From Bicyclus anynana (Eukaryota > Arthropoda > Insecta > Lepidoptera > Nymphalidae): a DNA stretch of 64,000 bases. Under the pieces are notes generated by a model. The model ran no database searches. It was not told the origin of the DNA and was given only the letters and a program-made list of their open reading frames with translations. Positions 1-11,865 of this stretch are shown here, piece after piece (the stretch's first letter is position 1; every line of letters begins with the position of its first letter). Both the position numbers and the translations under genes were made by a program. Location of the stretch: assembly GCF_947172395.1 (NCBI RefSeq), contig NC_069100.1, positions 501,001 through 565,000 of the forward strand. The letters are read 5' to 3'.

Positions 1-3
1 CGG

Positions 4-52
4 GATATTCTCGTAGTATCTCTGCGTCATCGAAACAGAAATGAGAATCCGT
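4..52 (+). mobile_element. RTE-type LINE fragment (tiny)
   Basis: About 50 bases match the part of the RTE LINE at 32008-32055 that encodes the segment following the reverse-transcriptase core; the shared core is TATCTCTGCGT and CAGAAATGAG. Nothing else of the element is present downstream, and the left side is cut by the window edge. Confidence 0.6.
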
Positions 53-626
53 TGAAAATGCAAATTTGTGATATTTTAATAGATATTAAAAAAAAATCAA
101 GTTATACTATGAGATTTTATTATTTACATTAAATATTTTTATGAATAGATAATCTTAGCATCCATTTCAAAAAAAGCTAAGCATTCAAACTTATGGTTTT
201 GTCATCAGTCAAGATTGAAAATAAGCACTTTAATTTAATCTGTTAATATGAAGCTGACAGAATGTTGTTTACATTTTTTTATTTATTCTTTGGCACTTGT
301 GTACGCGCCAGTACTTATCGACCGTTGATAATAATGACAAGGCATACTTGTAGCTTAAGCTCGTTAGTGACTGTACTTTCATTTTTTTAATAATCACAAA
401 TTGCTAATAAGAAGCTACAAAAGGTAAAGGGGGTAGTTAAGGGGTGCTTACAGGGGCAGGGGTTATACAAAATAAGGGGAAAAATAATTGGATACAATTT
501 ATAAATGTCTTTTTTTCAATGGACTTTTACTTTCTGCAGAGGTTTTATGTCTGCACATCTTCAGATCACGCGGTTCTAGATTCGAGTCCCAGGAGAAATA
601 TGAAATATTGTACTTTTCTGTTCTTC

Positions 627-712
627 TCGACTTCGTCCCCCGTTGCATAATCCGTTCTTAGCAAACGTCTACTAACTATAAAATACCTGCCAAATTTCAT
701 ATTTCTTGAAGA
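627..712 (-). mobile_element. Helitron-like fragment
   Basis: This stretch matches the element at 63859-64000 over a run containing ATCCGTTCTTAG, CTACTAACTATAAA and CCAAATTTCA. The element at 63859 carries a Helitron 3' end, so this copy is read as an internal remnant of the same family with both ends lost. Confidence 0.5.
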
Positions 713-769
713 AGAGATTTTTTGAAGAGTGACTTCTGACGAAGACTGAGCTTCAAAAGTGGATTTAAA

Positions 770-1580
770 AAATGAGAAAACCAATGTTGAACAAATATGA
801 TTCACAATATTTGTCAGGACAACTTAAATAACAAATCAAACTGTAAGCAAAACAAACCCTAGAATGGAAGATACTACAGTGAGCAGTCCCAGAGGCTTGT
901 GGCTCCGGATGCAGGTTTAAGGGATCCCTTTCGACATGCCAACACTCACCATTCACTGCTCAAGCTACTCTCCCCGCCTATCCCAAGTAACCCATGAAGG
1001 ATCACACAGCAAAAGTTGTGGACGGGTCGAACGCCACGAGGTTACTGAAGCTGAGCGGCGAGCACCTTATATCGCCAGTCGTTTCCGCCCGATCGCTACC
1101 CCTCTCTAACTCCCTACTCTTTTCGGCAACAAGTGCGCCACCTAGCGTCAGGACGACCCAACACGAGATCGAGCGACGTCATATCCGTCTCAGACTACTA
1201 TTTCCTACAATATTTAGATTTATGTAGGTGTTAGATATAAATACTAATGTCATGTTAAAATGATGATGAATATGTTATCGGCGCGTTGCAACGACTTGCG
1301 GTACGGACGGCTTCAGTGTGCTTGTGGCGTTCGAGTCGTCCACATCTTTTGTTGTGTAATTCTTTATGGGTTACTTGTGATAGTCGGGGAGAGTGGAGAA
1401 GTGTTTGTTAACAATCAAAGAATCCTTTAACCCTACACACAACGTTCACAAGTGCGTAGCTTCAGCCAAGGTCATTCTCTGCCATTCTAGGGTATTTTGG
1501 TTACAGTTTGATTTGTTAATTAAGTTGTCCTGTCAAATGTTGTAAATCATAACCTTTGTTCGATAGTTTTCTTATTTTTG
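770..1580. mobile_element. Large fold-back / long-inverted-repeat element
   Basis: The left arm (about 770-1055) is the inverted complement of the right arm (about 1307-1580). Matching blocks include GGGTTACTTG (complement of CAAGTAACCC near 984), CAGTTTGATTTGTTA (complement of the stretch near 830-844), GTGGCGTTCGA and CCATTCTAGGG. A unique loop of about 250 bp lies between. The outer end is about 50 bp from the acceptor of exon A. Internal parts of the arms are diverged, so this is an old element. No transposase frame is visible; it is presumably non-autonomous. Related scraps appear near 38187-38300 and 53440-53515. Confidence 0.75.
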
Positions 1581-1631
1581 TAATCACTTCTGAGTATGCT
1601 AAAAAATATAAATATTTTTGCTTGTTCACAG

Positions 1632-1802
1632 TAAAACCAAAGTCAGTGGAAGTCATCACCAGCGACGGTACGGTGATGTCAGACGGCGGCACGTTCGGCC
1701 CGCTGTCGGAGCGGGCGCGGGTCAACCTCACCTGCCTGGTGGTGGGGGGCAAACCCCAACCCAAGGTCACTTGGTACTTCAACGGGAAGGAGAAACTTGA
1801 TG
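1632..1802 (+). CDS. Exon A of Sidestep-like Ig-superfamily receptor
   Basis: This 171-bp exon has phase 1 at both ends. It is bounded by acceptor TTGTTCACAG and donor G|GTGAGT at 1803. It encodes the first half of an Ig domain: a linker, then RVNLTCLVVGGKPQPKVTWY, giving the B-strand Cys and the C-strand Trp. Its motif order (FGP, E, a hydrophobic-C-x-V stretch, then GGKPxPxVTW) is typical of the second Ig domain of the insect Sidestep family of axon-guidance receptors, but I assign this from memory of the family pattern. The exon ends on the first base of a codon and joins exon B as a complete GCT codon. It is far more GC-rich than its surroundings. An alternative is another beat/nephrin-like Ig receptor. 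Confidence 0.85.
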
Positions 1803-1840
1803 GTGAGTACTGCTTAATAGATGGCGTTAGTAGCTAATAG
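1799..1840. repeat. Long target-site duplication, left copy
   Basis: This 42-bp block, starting GATGGTGAGTA and ending TAGCTAATAG, recurs at 2146-2190 with two substitutions and one 3-bp insertion. It includes the last four coding bases of exon A and the functional donor. Confidence 0.85.
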
Positions 1841-2145
1841 ATCGTTATCAACCCAAATACGGCTCACTGCTAAGCTCGAGTCTCCTCTCAGAATGAGAGG
1901 GGTTAGGCCAATAGGCCACCACGCTGGCCCAATGCGGATTGGCAGACTTCACACACGCAGAGAATTAAGAAATTCTCTGGTATGCAGATAACACGATGTT
2001 TTCCTTCACCGTTTGAGACACGTGATATTAAATTTCTTAAAATGCACACAACTGAAAAGTTGGAGGTGCATGTCCCGGACCGGATTCAAACCCACACCCT
2101 CCGGAATCGAAGGCAGAGGTCAATTGGGCTATCACGGCTTCACGG
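1841..2145 (-). mobile_element. SINE family 1 copy, full length
   Basis: This is a tRNA-derived SINE read on the minus strand. The head contains a B-box-like block (complement of GGATTCAAACCC) near 2090 and an A-box-like block near 2126. The body contains the family motif complementary to ATCGTGAGG, and the tail reads GGGTTGATAACGAT. It is flanked by long direct repeats (1799-1840 and 2146-2190) that include the exon A splice donor, so it inserted at the exon/intron boundary. Confidence 0.88.
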
Positions 2146-2190
2146 GATGGTGAGTAGTACAGCTTAATAGATGGCGTTAGTAGCTTATAG
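2146..2190. repeat. Long target-site duplication, right copy with duplicate donor
   Basis: This is the second copy of the 1799-1840 block, 45 bp, starting GATGGTGAGTA and ending TAGCTTATAG. It carries a second consensus donor GTGAGT at 2150, about 350 bp into the intron. No open Ig reading frame leads into it, so it is probably inert. Confidence 0.85.
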
Positions 2191-2610
2191 GTAAGATCGT
2201 TGAAGTACCTATTTCTTCTGAAAATTGAATTCGCAGAAACCGGACAGTCGGACTCGCTTACTGAGGGTTCCGTAGAAATTCAATATGTAAACACTTGTTT
2301 AAATAAATACATAGTATGTATTTCATGATTTTATTACAAATGTAAGGTAGTTCTGAGATATTTCAATCTAGGTACTTGAAATATTTAATGGTGTTACTTT
2401 CTAAATTTCAAAGTTCTAGATCAACAGAAAGTAAATTAAAATTTTAATTAAAACAGATTATATGATCAATAGAATATCGATTCACTTCCCGGTATAACAG
2501 GCCATATTTATCCTTAAATTAAATAAGTAGATTGATTTTTTACAGCTTCAAAGGAATGTAGATCTAATGTCGTGTAACCTCTACGCGTTAACGAGATAAG
2601 AAGTCTTAAC

Positions 2611-2687
2611 AGATAGATAGACAGATAGACAAACGGACAATAAAATTGTCCTAATAGGGAATTTTCTTTTGAGGTGTGTACCCTAAA
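2611..2687 (-). repeat. Short dispersed repeat (relative at 43470-43590)
   Basis: A run of AGATAGATAGACAG is followed by a stretch ending ACCCTAAA. The minus-strand reading resembles the 43470-43590 copy, which carries GTCTATCTGTC. The class is unknown. Confidence 0.4.
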
Positions 2688-3179
2688 CTCATTATTTATA
2701 GATTTTCAGAATGCATTTGGGGTTAATAATCGTCAGCTAATTCAATCAATGCGTTGAAAACTAATCTTACTCACTTAACATGCTCATCCAACGCAAAGCA
2801 AAATAGCCATTAACTTTGCAACTTTGAGTCTAGTCTAGCCTTTAAAAACGTTTCACTTAACAACAAGTCAGACTGAAAATAAAATGAAATTCTTAAAAGT
2901 ATTCTTTCGCATCAAGAAACACGGAGTATTTGAGATATTTTAAAAGGCATCGCAGCTTCAGAGCGTCTAGCAAAGCAAACTGTACCAAATACATAATCCA
3001 TACTTGTTGACACAAGCACTCTGTGCTCTTAATGCATAGACAATAAACAGAAATCGAATCTATGTGCCATGGATGTGGAGACTTGATTTTATTCACTGTG
3101 GAATATATTATATTCTATTAAGCGGATTATTTTTTTTTTAAATAAATCACGTTTAACTTTTATCCTTGGGCTATTTTTA

Positions 3180-3272
3180 CAGTTTGCAATAGGGCCAGGC
3201 TTCCCTTATTTTATAGGAGAGGGGATATTTGGGTTAGGCCACGCTGTTCCAATGGGGGTTGATGGACTTGGA
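3180..3272 (+). repeat. Dispersed repeat family D copy
   Basis: It contains GCCAGGCTTCCC, GAGAGGGGATAT and CACGCTGTTCCAATG. This motif series recurs at 18366-18478, 27400-27510, 32718-32800 and 46752-46825, and inverted near 16866 and 43045. No coding capacity. The superfamily is not identified. Confidence 0.55.
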
Positions 3273-3546
3273 GAAATAATATTTTTTCACTTTGCAGCGA
3301 TCTATCACAATGTATCTATCTCACACTACAGCATGTTGATAGGAATGACCAGGATCGACGGTTAAGTGTGTTCTTCAAGACATGATGCGATGGTACCACC
3401 ATCAACTAGAAAAAAAATTGTAAGGTCTTTGTATGTTTGTCAGTTAAGAAATAAATAAATAAACTTCTTTAACATATCAGTCTACCTACTGTACAAAATC
3501 CAAGTTTATTAATTATTTACTGAGAAATTCCTTACGTAACTCCTGA

Positions 3547-3858
3547 GATGTGACATGTCAGTGAATATGACTTCTGCCTTCGATTCGGACGGCGTAGGTT
3601 TGAAATCGGTTCGGAGCATGAACCTTCAACTTTTCAGTTATGTGCATTTTAATAAATTAATATCACGTGTCTTAAACGTTATAGGAAAAACATCGTGAGG
3701 AAACCTGCATACCTGAGAATTTTCTCAATTCTCTACTACGTAAAGACAGCAAATTCACATTTGGCCAGTGTGGTAAACTAAGGCCTAACCTTTTTCATTC
3801 TGAGAAGGGACTCGTGCTCTAAAGTGAGCCGAATATAGCTTGTTAATGATGATGAAAA
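3547..3858 (+). mobile_element. SINE family 1 copy
   Basis: A diverged full-length copy. The tRNA-like head is at 3547-3615, followed by the ATCGTGAGGAAACCTGCAT block, then GTGAGCCGAATATAG and the tail TTAATGATGATG. No target duplication is obvious, consistent with age. Confidence 0.8.
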
Positions 3859-3893
3859 TGAAACATCACGTTAGTTTTTGCCGTGTTTCATAA

Positions 3894-4093
3894 TCTATAC
3901 TAATATTATAAAGCTGAAGAGTTTGTTTGTTTGTTTGATTGAACGCAATAATCTCAGGAACTACTGGTCCGATTTGTAAAATTATTTCAGTGTTAGTTAG
4001 CCCATTTACCGAGGAAGGCTATAGGCTATATATTATAATCGTATTCATACGGGAACGAGAACTACGCGAGTAAAATCGCGCGGCATCAGCTAG
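3894..4093 (+). mobile_element. Short non-autonomous Helitron
   Basis: It starts TCTATACTAATATTAT directly after an A and ends CAGCTAG directly before a T, as Helitrons do. The GC-rich block before the end can form the expected terminal hairpin. It has the same sequence as copies at 18721-18914, 36728-36927 and 44321-44505. No Rep/helicase frame. Confidence 0.85.
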
Positions 4094-4249
4094 TCATTTA
4101 ATAAGCAAGTACTATTTTATGTTCCACACAAAGTCCCTAGTTAATTTTCATAATCAAATTAAAATCCATTTAAATACTCCACACAGGAACGATCGAAATC
4201 CCCACTAATAGGTTAATTCCCATCAAATTTACTGGCACATACGGAATTG

Positions 4250-4326
4250 CGCCGATTTGTAATTTATTGGCAGCCAGTGCATTCGATTTAGGCATTAGAA
4301 GTGACCTAGATAGGTAATGAGATAGT
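4250..4326 (+). repeat. Dispersed repeat, pair with 11866-11931
   Basis: Shares TTTGTAATTTAT, TAGGCATTA and GACCTAGATAGGTAATGAG in the same order with 11866-11931. No terminal repeats or coding capacity seen. Confidence 0.55.
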
Positions 4327-4524
4327 CTGCGTTTTGTTTATACTCGCTATATGCGTGCATGTTTACTGATTGGCTATTTTGGCTGAACCATGACCTCATC
4401 TGATGGCTTTTAATGTAAGAGGTGCCGGAATGACTACATACAAACCTAAAAACCAGCGCCACAGCTCGCTGTAGCATCGTGCTGAGGTGGATACCTGTTT
4501 TGTCCACGACCAGATATTTATATG

Positions 4525-4600
4525 TTCTGTTTGTTTATTTTATTTTATTTTATTACTCGTGAATAGACAAATAAAGATATTCTATTTTATTCTATTCTAT
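4525..4600 (+). repeat. Probable non-LTR 3' tail
   Basis: ACAAATAAAGATATTC is followed by an imperfect TTCTA pentanucleotide run, the same layout (AAATAAA plus short tandem) as other LINE 3' ends in this window at 35150-35185 and 51270-51298. Confidence 0.4.
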
Positions 4601-4696
4601 ACATACATACGTTGGGATGTGGCTTTAGATACGACCAATGTTACCGTTCCTCGCTAATAATTCGGAAAAACTGTATTGGGGTGCGTACGACAATAG

Positions 4697-4770
4697 TCTA
4701 CCTGGCGGGGATTGAACCTACGACCTCTCATCGTGAATCCGATACCTTTGCCGTTGATGTATTACATCGC
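4697..4770 (-). repeat. tRNA-like SINE head remnant
   Basis: The minus strand reads GGTTCAATCCCCGCCAGG after a region with AACGGCAAAGG, resembling a B box and A-box end of a tRNA-derived head. The fold is degenerate, so this is not a working tRNA gene. Confidence 0.4.
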
Positions 4771-7499
4771 AAAGTCCTGGATTCGACAGGTGAAGGTTTT
4801 CTATAGAACTGTAAAATTGTATAATTTAACTCATCTGTAAAGTTTTGCCTTCGTTCTCAATGATTTTATAGTGATTGACATTTAATAGTGATTGTTACCA
4901 CAAAAAATATTATCTCCCGCATTTAGACAGCGTGGTGGGTCTAAGCTACATAACTTCTATCTTTTAAATATGAATACCCTGTAGTAGACCGTTGGAAAAT
5001 CATGACAAAGCAAATACCACTCGGAACATATACAGCAAAAAGGAAACTAACGTTCATAAGTTTCCACATAGTGGAAGCATGTATTACCTGTTTACTTCTG
5101 TACATAAATATCGTAGAAAATGCTATAAACAAAATAACTCTCATTTTATCCAACACGAGCCATCTTTTATTACGTTCAAAACCTTACATTTTCATCTTGC
5201 GCGCCGCTTTTGCTAACAGAATCCCTAAATTCCGGCAGAGCAGTGTTATTTTGTACAACGGTGTTCTCGACGTTGAGCTCGCTGGCGAAACATTTATCGC
5301 TTAAATAATAAGCAAAACGAACGTAGGGGTTACTTTGATATCATCATGTTTCCAAGTATGTTGGAAAATGAGAAAAGAAAAATAAGAAATACATTTGTTT
5401 ACATGAATGCCTTAATTCTTGAAATTCACATTTAAGGAAGACAGGAATCGGAAACCTCCACTCATCTATATATAAAATATATCGGTTAAAGACGTCTTTT
5501 ACAGTTAACTAATACTCCCCTATTCTCCGCACGTGTTGGCTCCAAGCTAATTAATTAACGACCGAATTGAGAACCTCCTCCTTTTTGAAGTCGGTTAACA
5601 ATACAAAGGCCTTACTACTAGTATTAACATACCACTGACTCACTACCGAACCGTCTCGAACCACGTCTCGAACTAACACAAGTGTTCAACTGGATAAACC
5701 TAAGAACTACCGCGTCTCGCTTTCTCCGAGATCGTCTAGTTAACTGACAGATGTCCACAGACAAACAACTGACAGATACGTTTCTAACAGATATCGCTAT
5801 TAAATTAGTTACTCCAATAATGTAAGATGGCGCTATTATTATCGAACTCTCCGACATATATATACAAACAATATACCGTAACTGCACCAAACTCTTTCGT
5901 TAACGTGTACCATCAATGTATTATACTTTGTAATAATTGCTGAAATTATATTATTTCTCTAATCAATTCCTACCACGCATCAAACGCCTAATTAAAACAC
6001 AATCAAATTTGTATGTAAATATCAAATCATAACGTTTGTCACGTCCAATTAAATTCACAAATTAACGGTCTTTGTAATACAAACGCTAATTGACTGTAAA
6101 GTTATCAAATATATTATATCATCATCATTATATTATAATAAATAATGGACGCCCGTGGTTTTGTGTGGATTTAAGTTGTTTTGAATGTGATGTGGGTGTT
6201 CTTCATATTTTGTATGTACCTAATAATTATTTTGTGTTCGTCTGCAGGACATGATTTATCTATGTTATAATTTAGCCAATGATCGGCTCTGTTCTCATTT
6301 AAGCTAAAAGCATAGAATCAAAATATATTTATTTGAATAACAATATGTTTGCACACCATGACAGTGAATTCCCTTTTTTTGCATAAACTATAGTAAAATA
6401 AAAAAAACTAAAATCTTTAATTTATTCCAGAAGTCAAACTCAAGAAAAGGAAGCAAAATGAATGTTAAGCCAACGTCCATTAATTCCATCGTACTCTGAA
6501 AACGATAAAATTGAGACTGCATCAGAGTTACGTAGTGCATTGTATTGTGCTGCGTAAATCGCCTAATGTCAGTATAATATAGGTCGTTAGATGTCAACGA
6601 TGCTTTAACGTTGTGACATGGTTGTGGAGTACGAAATAGTCCAACTCCAAGCTCGACGCGCATAACCCGGTCTCTCGACGTGATATATAAAGTGCCCGGT
6701 GCCGAAGCATTTTTCACAGCGCCCCTCCCACGTTGTTTCGCTCTTCACGGTTTATTCTAACTTATTGACAGCTCACTTTGTGGCCGTTTGCAGCTTTGAG
6801 AGCTCTCGGATGGTTTAACGATGCACAACAGGAGCCATTTTGACAATGAGATAAACGTGGAGCGAGATAGAAGTTCAGAAGTGGGATTCATGACTTAAAC
6901 AAATCGACTTCAATATATGTAATGGTTGGAAAGCATTGTTATAGTCCTTTTAAAACACTTGTGGTGTTTTTTTGGATTATCATTATTATTGACTATTGAA
7001 ATAATTTGATGATACACGAAGTAAAGCAGAAAACAAAAACTCGTTTTTTATAATGTAATCTATTTATTTGTTTGTACACAAATCTTCGTACCAACTATAC
7101 GGATGTACAAAGTCTTAAAGCAAACTAATGACTATAGAATTTATTCCTTTATTAAAGCAAAAAAAAAATAGTTATCTGAAAAAATAAACTTCCGCAGCGC
7201 AAGAGGTTAGAGAATTAAAACCCTTTCGCTTTCTGTAATAATCAGTGGGTCTCTAATTTTAAAGACAAATTTTAAAGAATTGTTAAAAAGAGTTGAAAAT
7301 ACCATCTGTTTTGATGGCAGATTTCAATGAAAAGAGTTATCAAGGAATTTAGTTATTTTTGTGTTAAAATAAATAAAATATAAAAATATTATTTTTTACT
7401 GCAAATTTATTCACGTAACAAAATTCAACGTATAATAAAATATTATGTGCATATAAAAAAATCATAGAAAAAAACTATAAAAATCAGTGCCGGCCTGTA

Positions 7500-7626
7500 C
7501 CAATATCAAATATCAGGAAAAACTCCGTCCAATCGAATGTTCCGTCCGGTTTGTTTTCAAAAAAACGGATATAAAAGCGCGGAACATACCCGCGCCCGGG
7601 CCTGTAACGAAATCCAAACAATATCA
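7500..7626 (+). repeat. Dispersed repeat, pair with 10935-11085
   Basis: Shares ATATCAAATATC, GTCCAATCGAAT and GTAACGAAAT in order with 10935-11085. Both copies are rich in A- and G-runs. Class unknown. Confidence 0.5.
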
Positions 7627-7820
7627 CAGAAATAACGATGTGTCCGTGATGGTTTTGAAAATTTTATGTCGCGCAGTTTTTTCGATCACAAATACAAATT
7701 CAGATTTAGTTTTAAACCGACATCTGAAAATGCATTAAAAAAAGAATTGCGTTAGCGCTTTACAATTGATAGAAGTGAAACTTCTTAAAAACTAAGAAAG
7801 ATTTTTCGTGGAAGAAGAAT

Positions 7821-8097
7821 TTTATACAAGTTAGCCCTTGACCACAATCTAACCTGATGGTAAGTGATGATGCAATCTATGATGGAAGCGGGCTAACTTG
7901 TTGAGTAGGATGACAATTCACACCCCTTTCGGTTTCTACTTGACATCGTACCGGAACGCTAAATCGCTTGGCGGCACGTCTTTGTCGATAGGGTCGTAAC
8001 CAACCAGACCTGGATCAATTAAGAAAACCTCAAACTACCCAGCCGGGGATTGAACCCAGGACCTCCGTAAATCCATCACTTCGCCACGAAGGCCGTC
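7821..8097 (-). mobile_element. SINE family 2 copy
   Basis: A tRNA-derived SINE on the minus strand. The head (right side) contains the complement of a B box, GGGGATTGAACCC, and ends GAAGGCCGTC. The body contains ACACCCCTTTCGG and TTAGCCCTTGACCAC. It is the same family as 9217, 44031, 49489 and 52383. Confidence 0.82.
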
Positions 8098-9216
8098 AAA
8101 ATATAATTTTTTTGATTTTGTGTGATTATGAAATATCATTCCCAAATGACTGCTATCAGCAGGTTAATTCACTATCTTTGACGTATGCTAGTTGGCATAT
8201 ACGTAATTATATGTAACAAATGTCATCCAATGCTTATTGGTGGATATCATCAGTAGATTAGATGACATTTTGTCAATTGATTTGATGTTTATTTTACTAG
8301 TTGTAATAAAGACCAAAATAGTGAATAGGCCAGCTGATGATAATCATAATAACGTGACCGACGGCTTAGGCTCAAAACTCACTCAATCGGCACACGGAGT
8401 TGCTACGTTAAGGCGAGGCGTTAAGTATTATTTGTATGATACACTAAACTTCAACGCACACTTAATGGATACATAACAGAAACGCGTCGCCTCAGCACCG
8501 GCTACGGTGCTACGAACGATACGTAGCGCCGTACCAGCACGGCTATTCTCTAAGGATATTTTTATAACTCGCAAGTGCTAGTTTCGAATTCATCGCTATC
8601 TTTCTCATTCTATAGTATCGTGTTAAACAGAGAGAGACACCCACAACCACAACAAAGAGTTAGTTTTAGCAGAGCCATATTATATTACCCCGAAAGAATT
8701 TTGAAATTCACCTGGTTTATACTTGGACTATCCTTTCAAATCGACCTAAGTTCAAACTAGTTGTTTATCATGCTTTCCAATGGTAAAAGACATACTGACA
8801 AGCTTTCAGCTATCTAAAATGACCTGAGTCTAACCATCAAAGGCTCTTATTCTGTATATACATATTCATCTCGAAGCAACAGTAACAACACGAGAAAACG
8901 TCTTTGAAAGATAAAAATTGTATTAAGTAAATGGCATCGTCCACAGACTAACATACCCTCCTTATCTATTCATAGAGGCTATACACGAGATCGCTGGCGG
9001 AATTCTTATCATCTGTATTACGAATAGCACTCGCGAGATATCAAACTTGCACGAACCTAGCGTTCATCTGTTTGATACGGCAGTGCATTTACTTTGTATT
9101 GCTTTTAGGGATTCGTTCCTCTAGTAGTAGATTGATCCTAATATAATAACTTTGTCTGACTTCATCTTCATAACGTAGTTTACTTTATGGCCTAAGTGGA
9201 ACAAACTCTATGAAAC

Positions 9217-9436
9217 TTTTTTTTTTTTTTTTATTCTTTTTTATTCTTTTACAAGTTAGCCCTTGACTACAATCACACCTGATGGTAAGTGATGATGCAG
9301 TCTAAGATGGAAGCGAGCTATCTTGTTAGGAGGAGGATGAAAATCCACACCCCTTTCGGTTTCTACACGACATCGTACCGGAACGCTAAATCGCTTGGCG
9401 GTATGTCTTTGTCGGTAGGGTGGTAACTAGCCACGG
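9217..9436 (-). mobile_element. SINE family 2 copy, head missing
   Basis: It starts with a T-run (the poly-A tail read on the + strand), then the family body TTAGCCCTTGACTAC and ACACCCCTTTCGGTTTC. It stops at CTAGCCACGG, before the tRNA-like head, so it is a 5'-truncated copy. Confidence 0.8.
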
Positions 9437-10122
9437 TAACACACAGCGATATTTATACTAGAAGAATAATATTTTTTTTTGCATACAACGCCTGATCCAT
9501 CATGTCAGAATCAGAAAGTAGTGAGTGTAGCACATTTTAGTACACTGTGTTGGTAGTTCATCAATTTTGAATGCATGAACACGCTAGCTATGCCCTGCGA
9601 TTACACACGCATCGATCCCATTCAAAAAAACATCATCTTTACTATTTCGTTTGCCAAAAAAGGCAAAAAAGATGCCAATTATTTTTTCTTATGATCGCAC
9701 TTTTATTCATTGCATGCGCACAAACTTGTGAAAAGGTTACAAACACTTGCGGCAAATTTTCTTTGGTTTGTGATAAAAGACCGATGTCGATCAGATTGGC
9801 TACAAACGGTTACAAACCTACACAAACAAAGTCAAACAATTTATCTACACGCTTGAATGTGACTATTTGTTGATGCAAGCATGTGGTGTCACCATTATAA
9901 ATTACTAACAAACCCACCCAAGCATCGCTTTGATTACAACGCTAACAATCAATCACAAGACAGCTATCGGCGACAAACAGAGTTTTTACTCTCATAATAC
10001 AAGATTATGTCTTTAGGGAAAACTGTGTCACAGTTTGAAACTGTTCGCATTTATTCTAAGTCGTTTCAGTCTCAGTATGAACATGTAGGGAATACGAGTT
10101 AGCTCGTAGCACGAGCGGTCCA

Positions 10123-10182
10123 GGAATACGAAATACGAATACCAAAAATACGAATACCTACGGAAATACGAATACGTATACC
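10123..10182 (+). repeat. Degenerate tandem repeat of AATACGAA
   Basis: AATACGAA-type units recur at least five times, interleaved with TACC. This is a short minisatellite. Confidence 0.7.
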
Positions 10183-10330
10183 GATGCGCATCTGTTGCGA
10201 GCGATGTTGGAAGTGAGCGGTTTTAGACATTTTTCCAAAACTGTTGAAACGCTTTGAGGAAATGTCCAGGAAACTGATATGAGAGTTTTGTTAGTTTTTA
10301 GGTCTAAGCTATTAGGTTATTTAGGGTAAC

Positions 10331-10373
10331 ACCTCCTTTTTTGAGTAAATAGTTAAGTCCTCAAAAAGGAGGT
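10331..10373. repeat. Hairpin (14-15 bp arms)
   Basis: ACCTCCTTTTTTGAG and CTCAAAAAGGAGGT face each other across about 14 bases. No element boundary is recognised. Confidence 0.7.
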
Positions 10374-10934
10374 TTGAAATTTATATAGAAACATATAGTG
10401 GATGCTACTTTGAATATTATTACATAATAAAAAAATAAATAAGTGCGATCTGTTAGTCTCGTTACCATAAAAACAAAAACGCGTCTCGGGATGCTCAATG
10501 GAACTGATAACTCAAATCTGCTACCGTATGCGTAAGAGAAAGGGAAGCCAGACAGTTTGGTGCGGTATACTCTCATTTAAGAACTTCAAAAACGATATAA
10601 ATATATATTTTTTTGATTGGTAACAAAACAATCAGGGGAGAAAATATTGCGATTTTTTTTTTTGCAAATAAATAATTTTAATATTTATTTTATGTAATGA
10701 CATTTAATAAATGTCTATTGTAAAGATATTTTTAATTTTACATGCTAATTTTTAATTGTACCAATAAAAGTTTTGTTTGTGTTTAGTTTCCATAGTGCAA
10801 ACGAAGTCGAAAGCGGATCTATAAAATTTAATGTTTTGTAAGCCCCGACGTAAAAAAAGTGAATGAAGTGCACGGTTCCTTTTAAATCAAAACAAAGAAC
10901 CATTCCATCAAAAAACCCATCGAAACTTCGCCGA

Positions 10935-11085
10935 TATCAAATATCCGGGGGGGAAAAAAAGTACAAAACCATGGAAAAAACTGGTCGGTGTCCAATCGAA
11001 TATTTTCCGCGCAGTTTACTTACGAAAAAAAGGGGGATTTTTTTGGAAAACCAACGGCGACGTCCGTAACGAAATTCCATCCGTG
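10935..11085 (+). repeat. Dispersed repeat, pair with 7500-7626
   Basis: Diverged copy of the 7500-7626 sequence; it includes GATATCAAATATCCGG, TCCAATCGAAT and CCGTAACGAAATTCC. The small open frames over it, on both strands, look incidental. Confidence 0.5.
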
Positions 11086-11865
11086 TTGCAACGAAAAATA
11101 GCTTTGTCTGTTCAGTTATGAGGGCTTTCGGAGCCTGTGCACACGGGGTAGTTTCCGTACAACATTTCGCGGGTAGTTCAAAGAAATAATTCAAATATCG
11201 TAAATAAAGATGTATTATGCTCTGGAGCCTGGAACTTTACAGTTTAGTTCTTTCATTTCTATTCTACCACTGTATAGCTAGACGCCTTGAGAATATATTT
11301 TTTCTTTTATTGGTACATTGTATACTAACCCTGGTAAAAAGTATAATAGCAATATACCCATAGGTTTACAAGTTATCTAAATTAAAGGTCCTTCGTGCTT
11401 CCTTTATTTGTGTTTTCACAATTCGTGGATAAAAAATTCCGACCCAATTCCTTTATTAATAAAATAATCCTAAAGATTTCGTTATTCGCTGATTCCAGTG
11501 CCGCAAATGACGTAAAATCTGCAAATTTAAACTTTATCCTACAAATTTTGCCGAAATTTGTACTTAATTTTTTTATTGAAATACAAAACTGTAACAAACT
11601 TTGTTCATAAGTTATACAAATATCCACGGGGAACTATATCAAGAATACTGCCCGCATTTCCAGGTAAATTTTATATGTAGTATCAATAGTAAGAGAAAAT
11701 TATCCATTTCGTTTCATAATAAATCCATATAAACAAACGAATAAATCAATAGCAGTCCGTTATATACCGTCCCATATAATGTAATAACCCCCATCCATCC
11801 CCATAATCTCTAAATTAGATTAATCCTAATCAAATTCAGTCGTGCATTCAGGAGCGTAGTGATTT

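Larger units (their letters stand above)
1..1631 (+). other. Intron (upstream of exon A), partial
   Basis: Intronic DNA of the Ig-superfamily gene, ending at the AG of TTGTTCACAG before 1632. It holds the RTE scrap at 4-52, a Helitron-like scrap near 627-712 and the large fold-back at 770-1580. I see nothing recognisable in 55-620. Confidence 0.6.

Noticed and set aside
2146..2190. Alternative 5' splice site of exon A
   Set aside because: The second donor is explained by target duplication; using it would retain a SINE with in-frame stops.
5002..5304. 100-codon plus-strand frame as a gene
   Set aside because: AT-rich, no motif, no splice sites or start context; antisense frames equally long.
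9571..9873. 100-codon plus-strand frame with Cys-rich part
   Set aside because: A short hydrophobic run and a few Cys but no signal-peptide layout, upstream elements or splice context; treated as chance.
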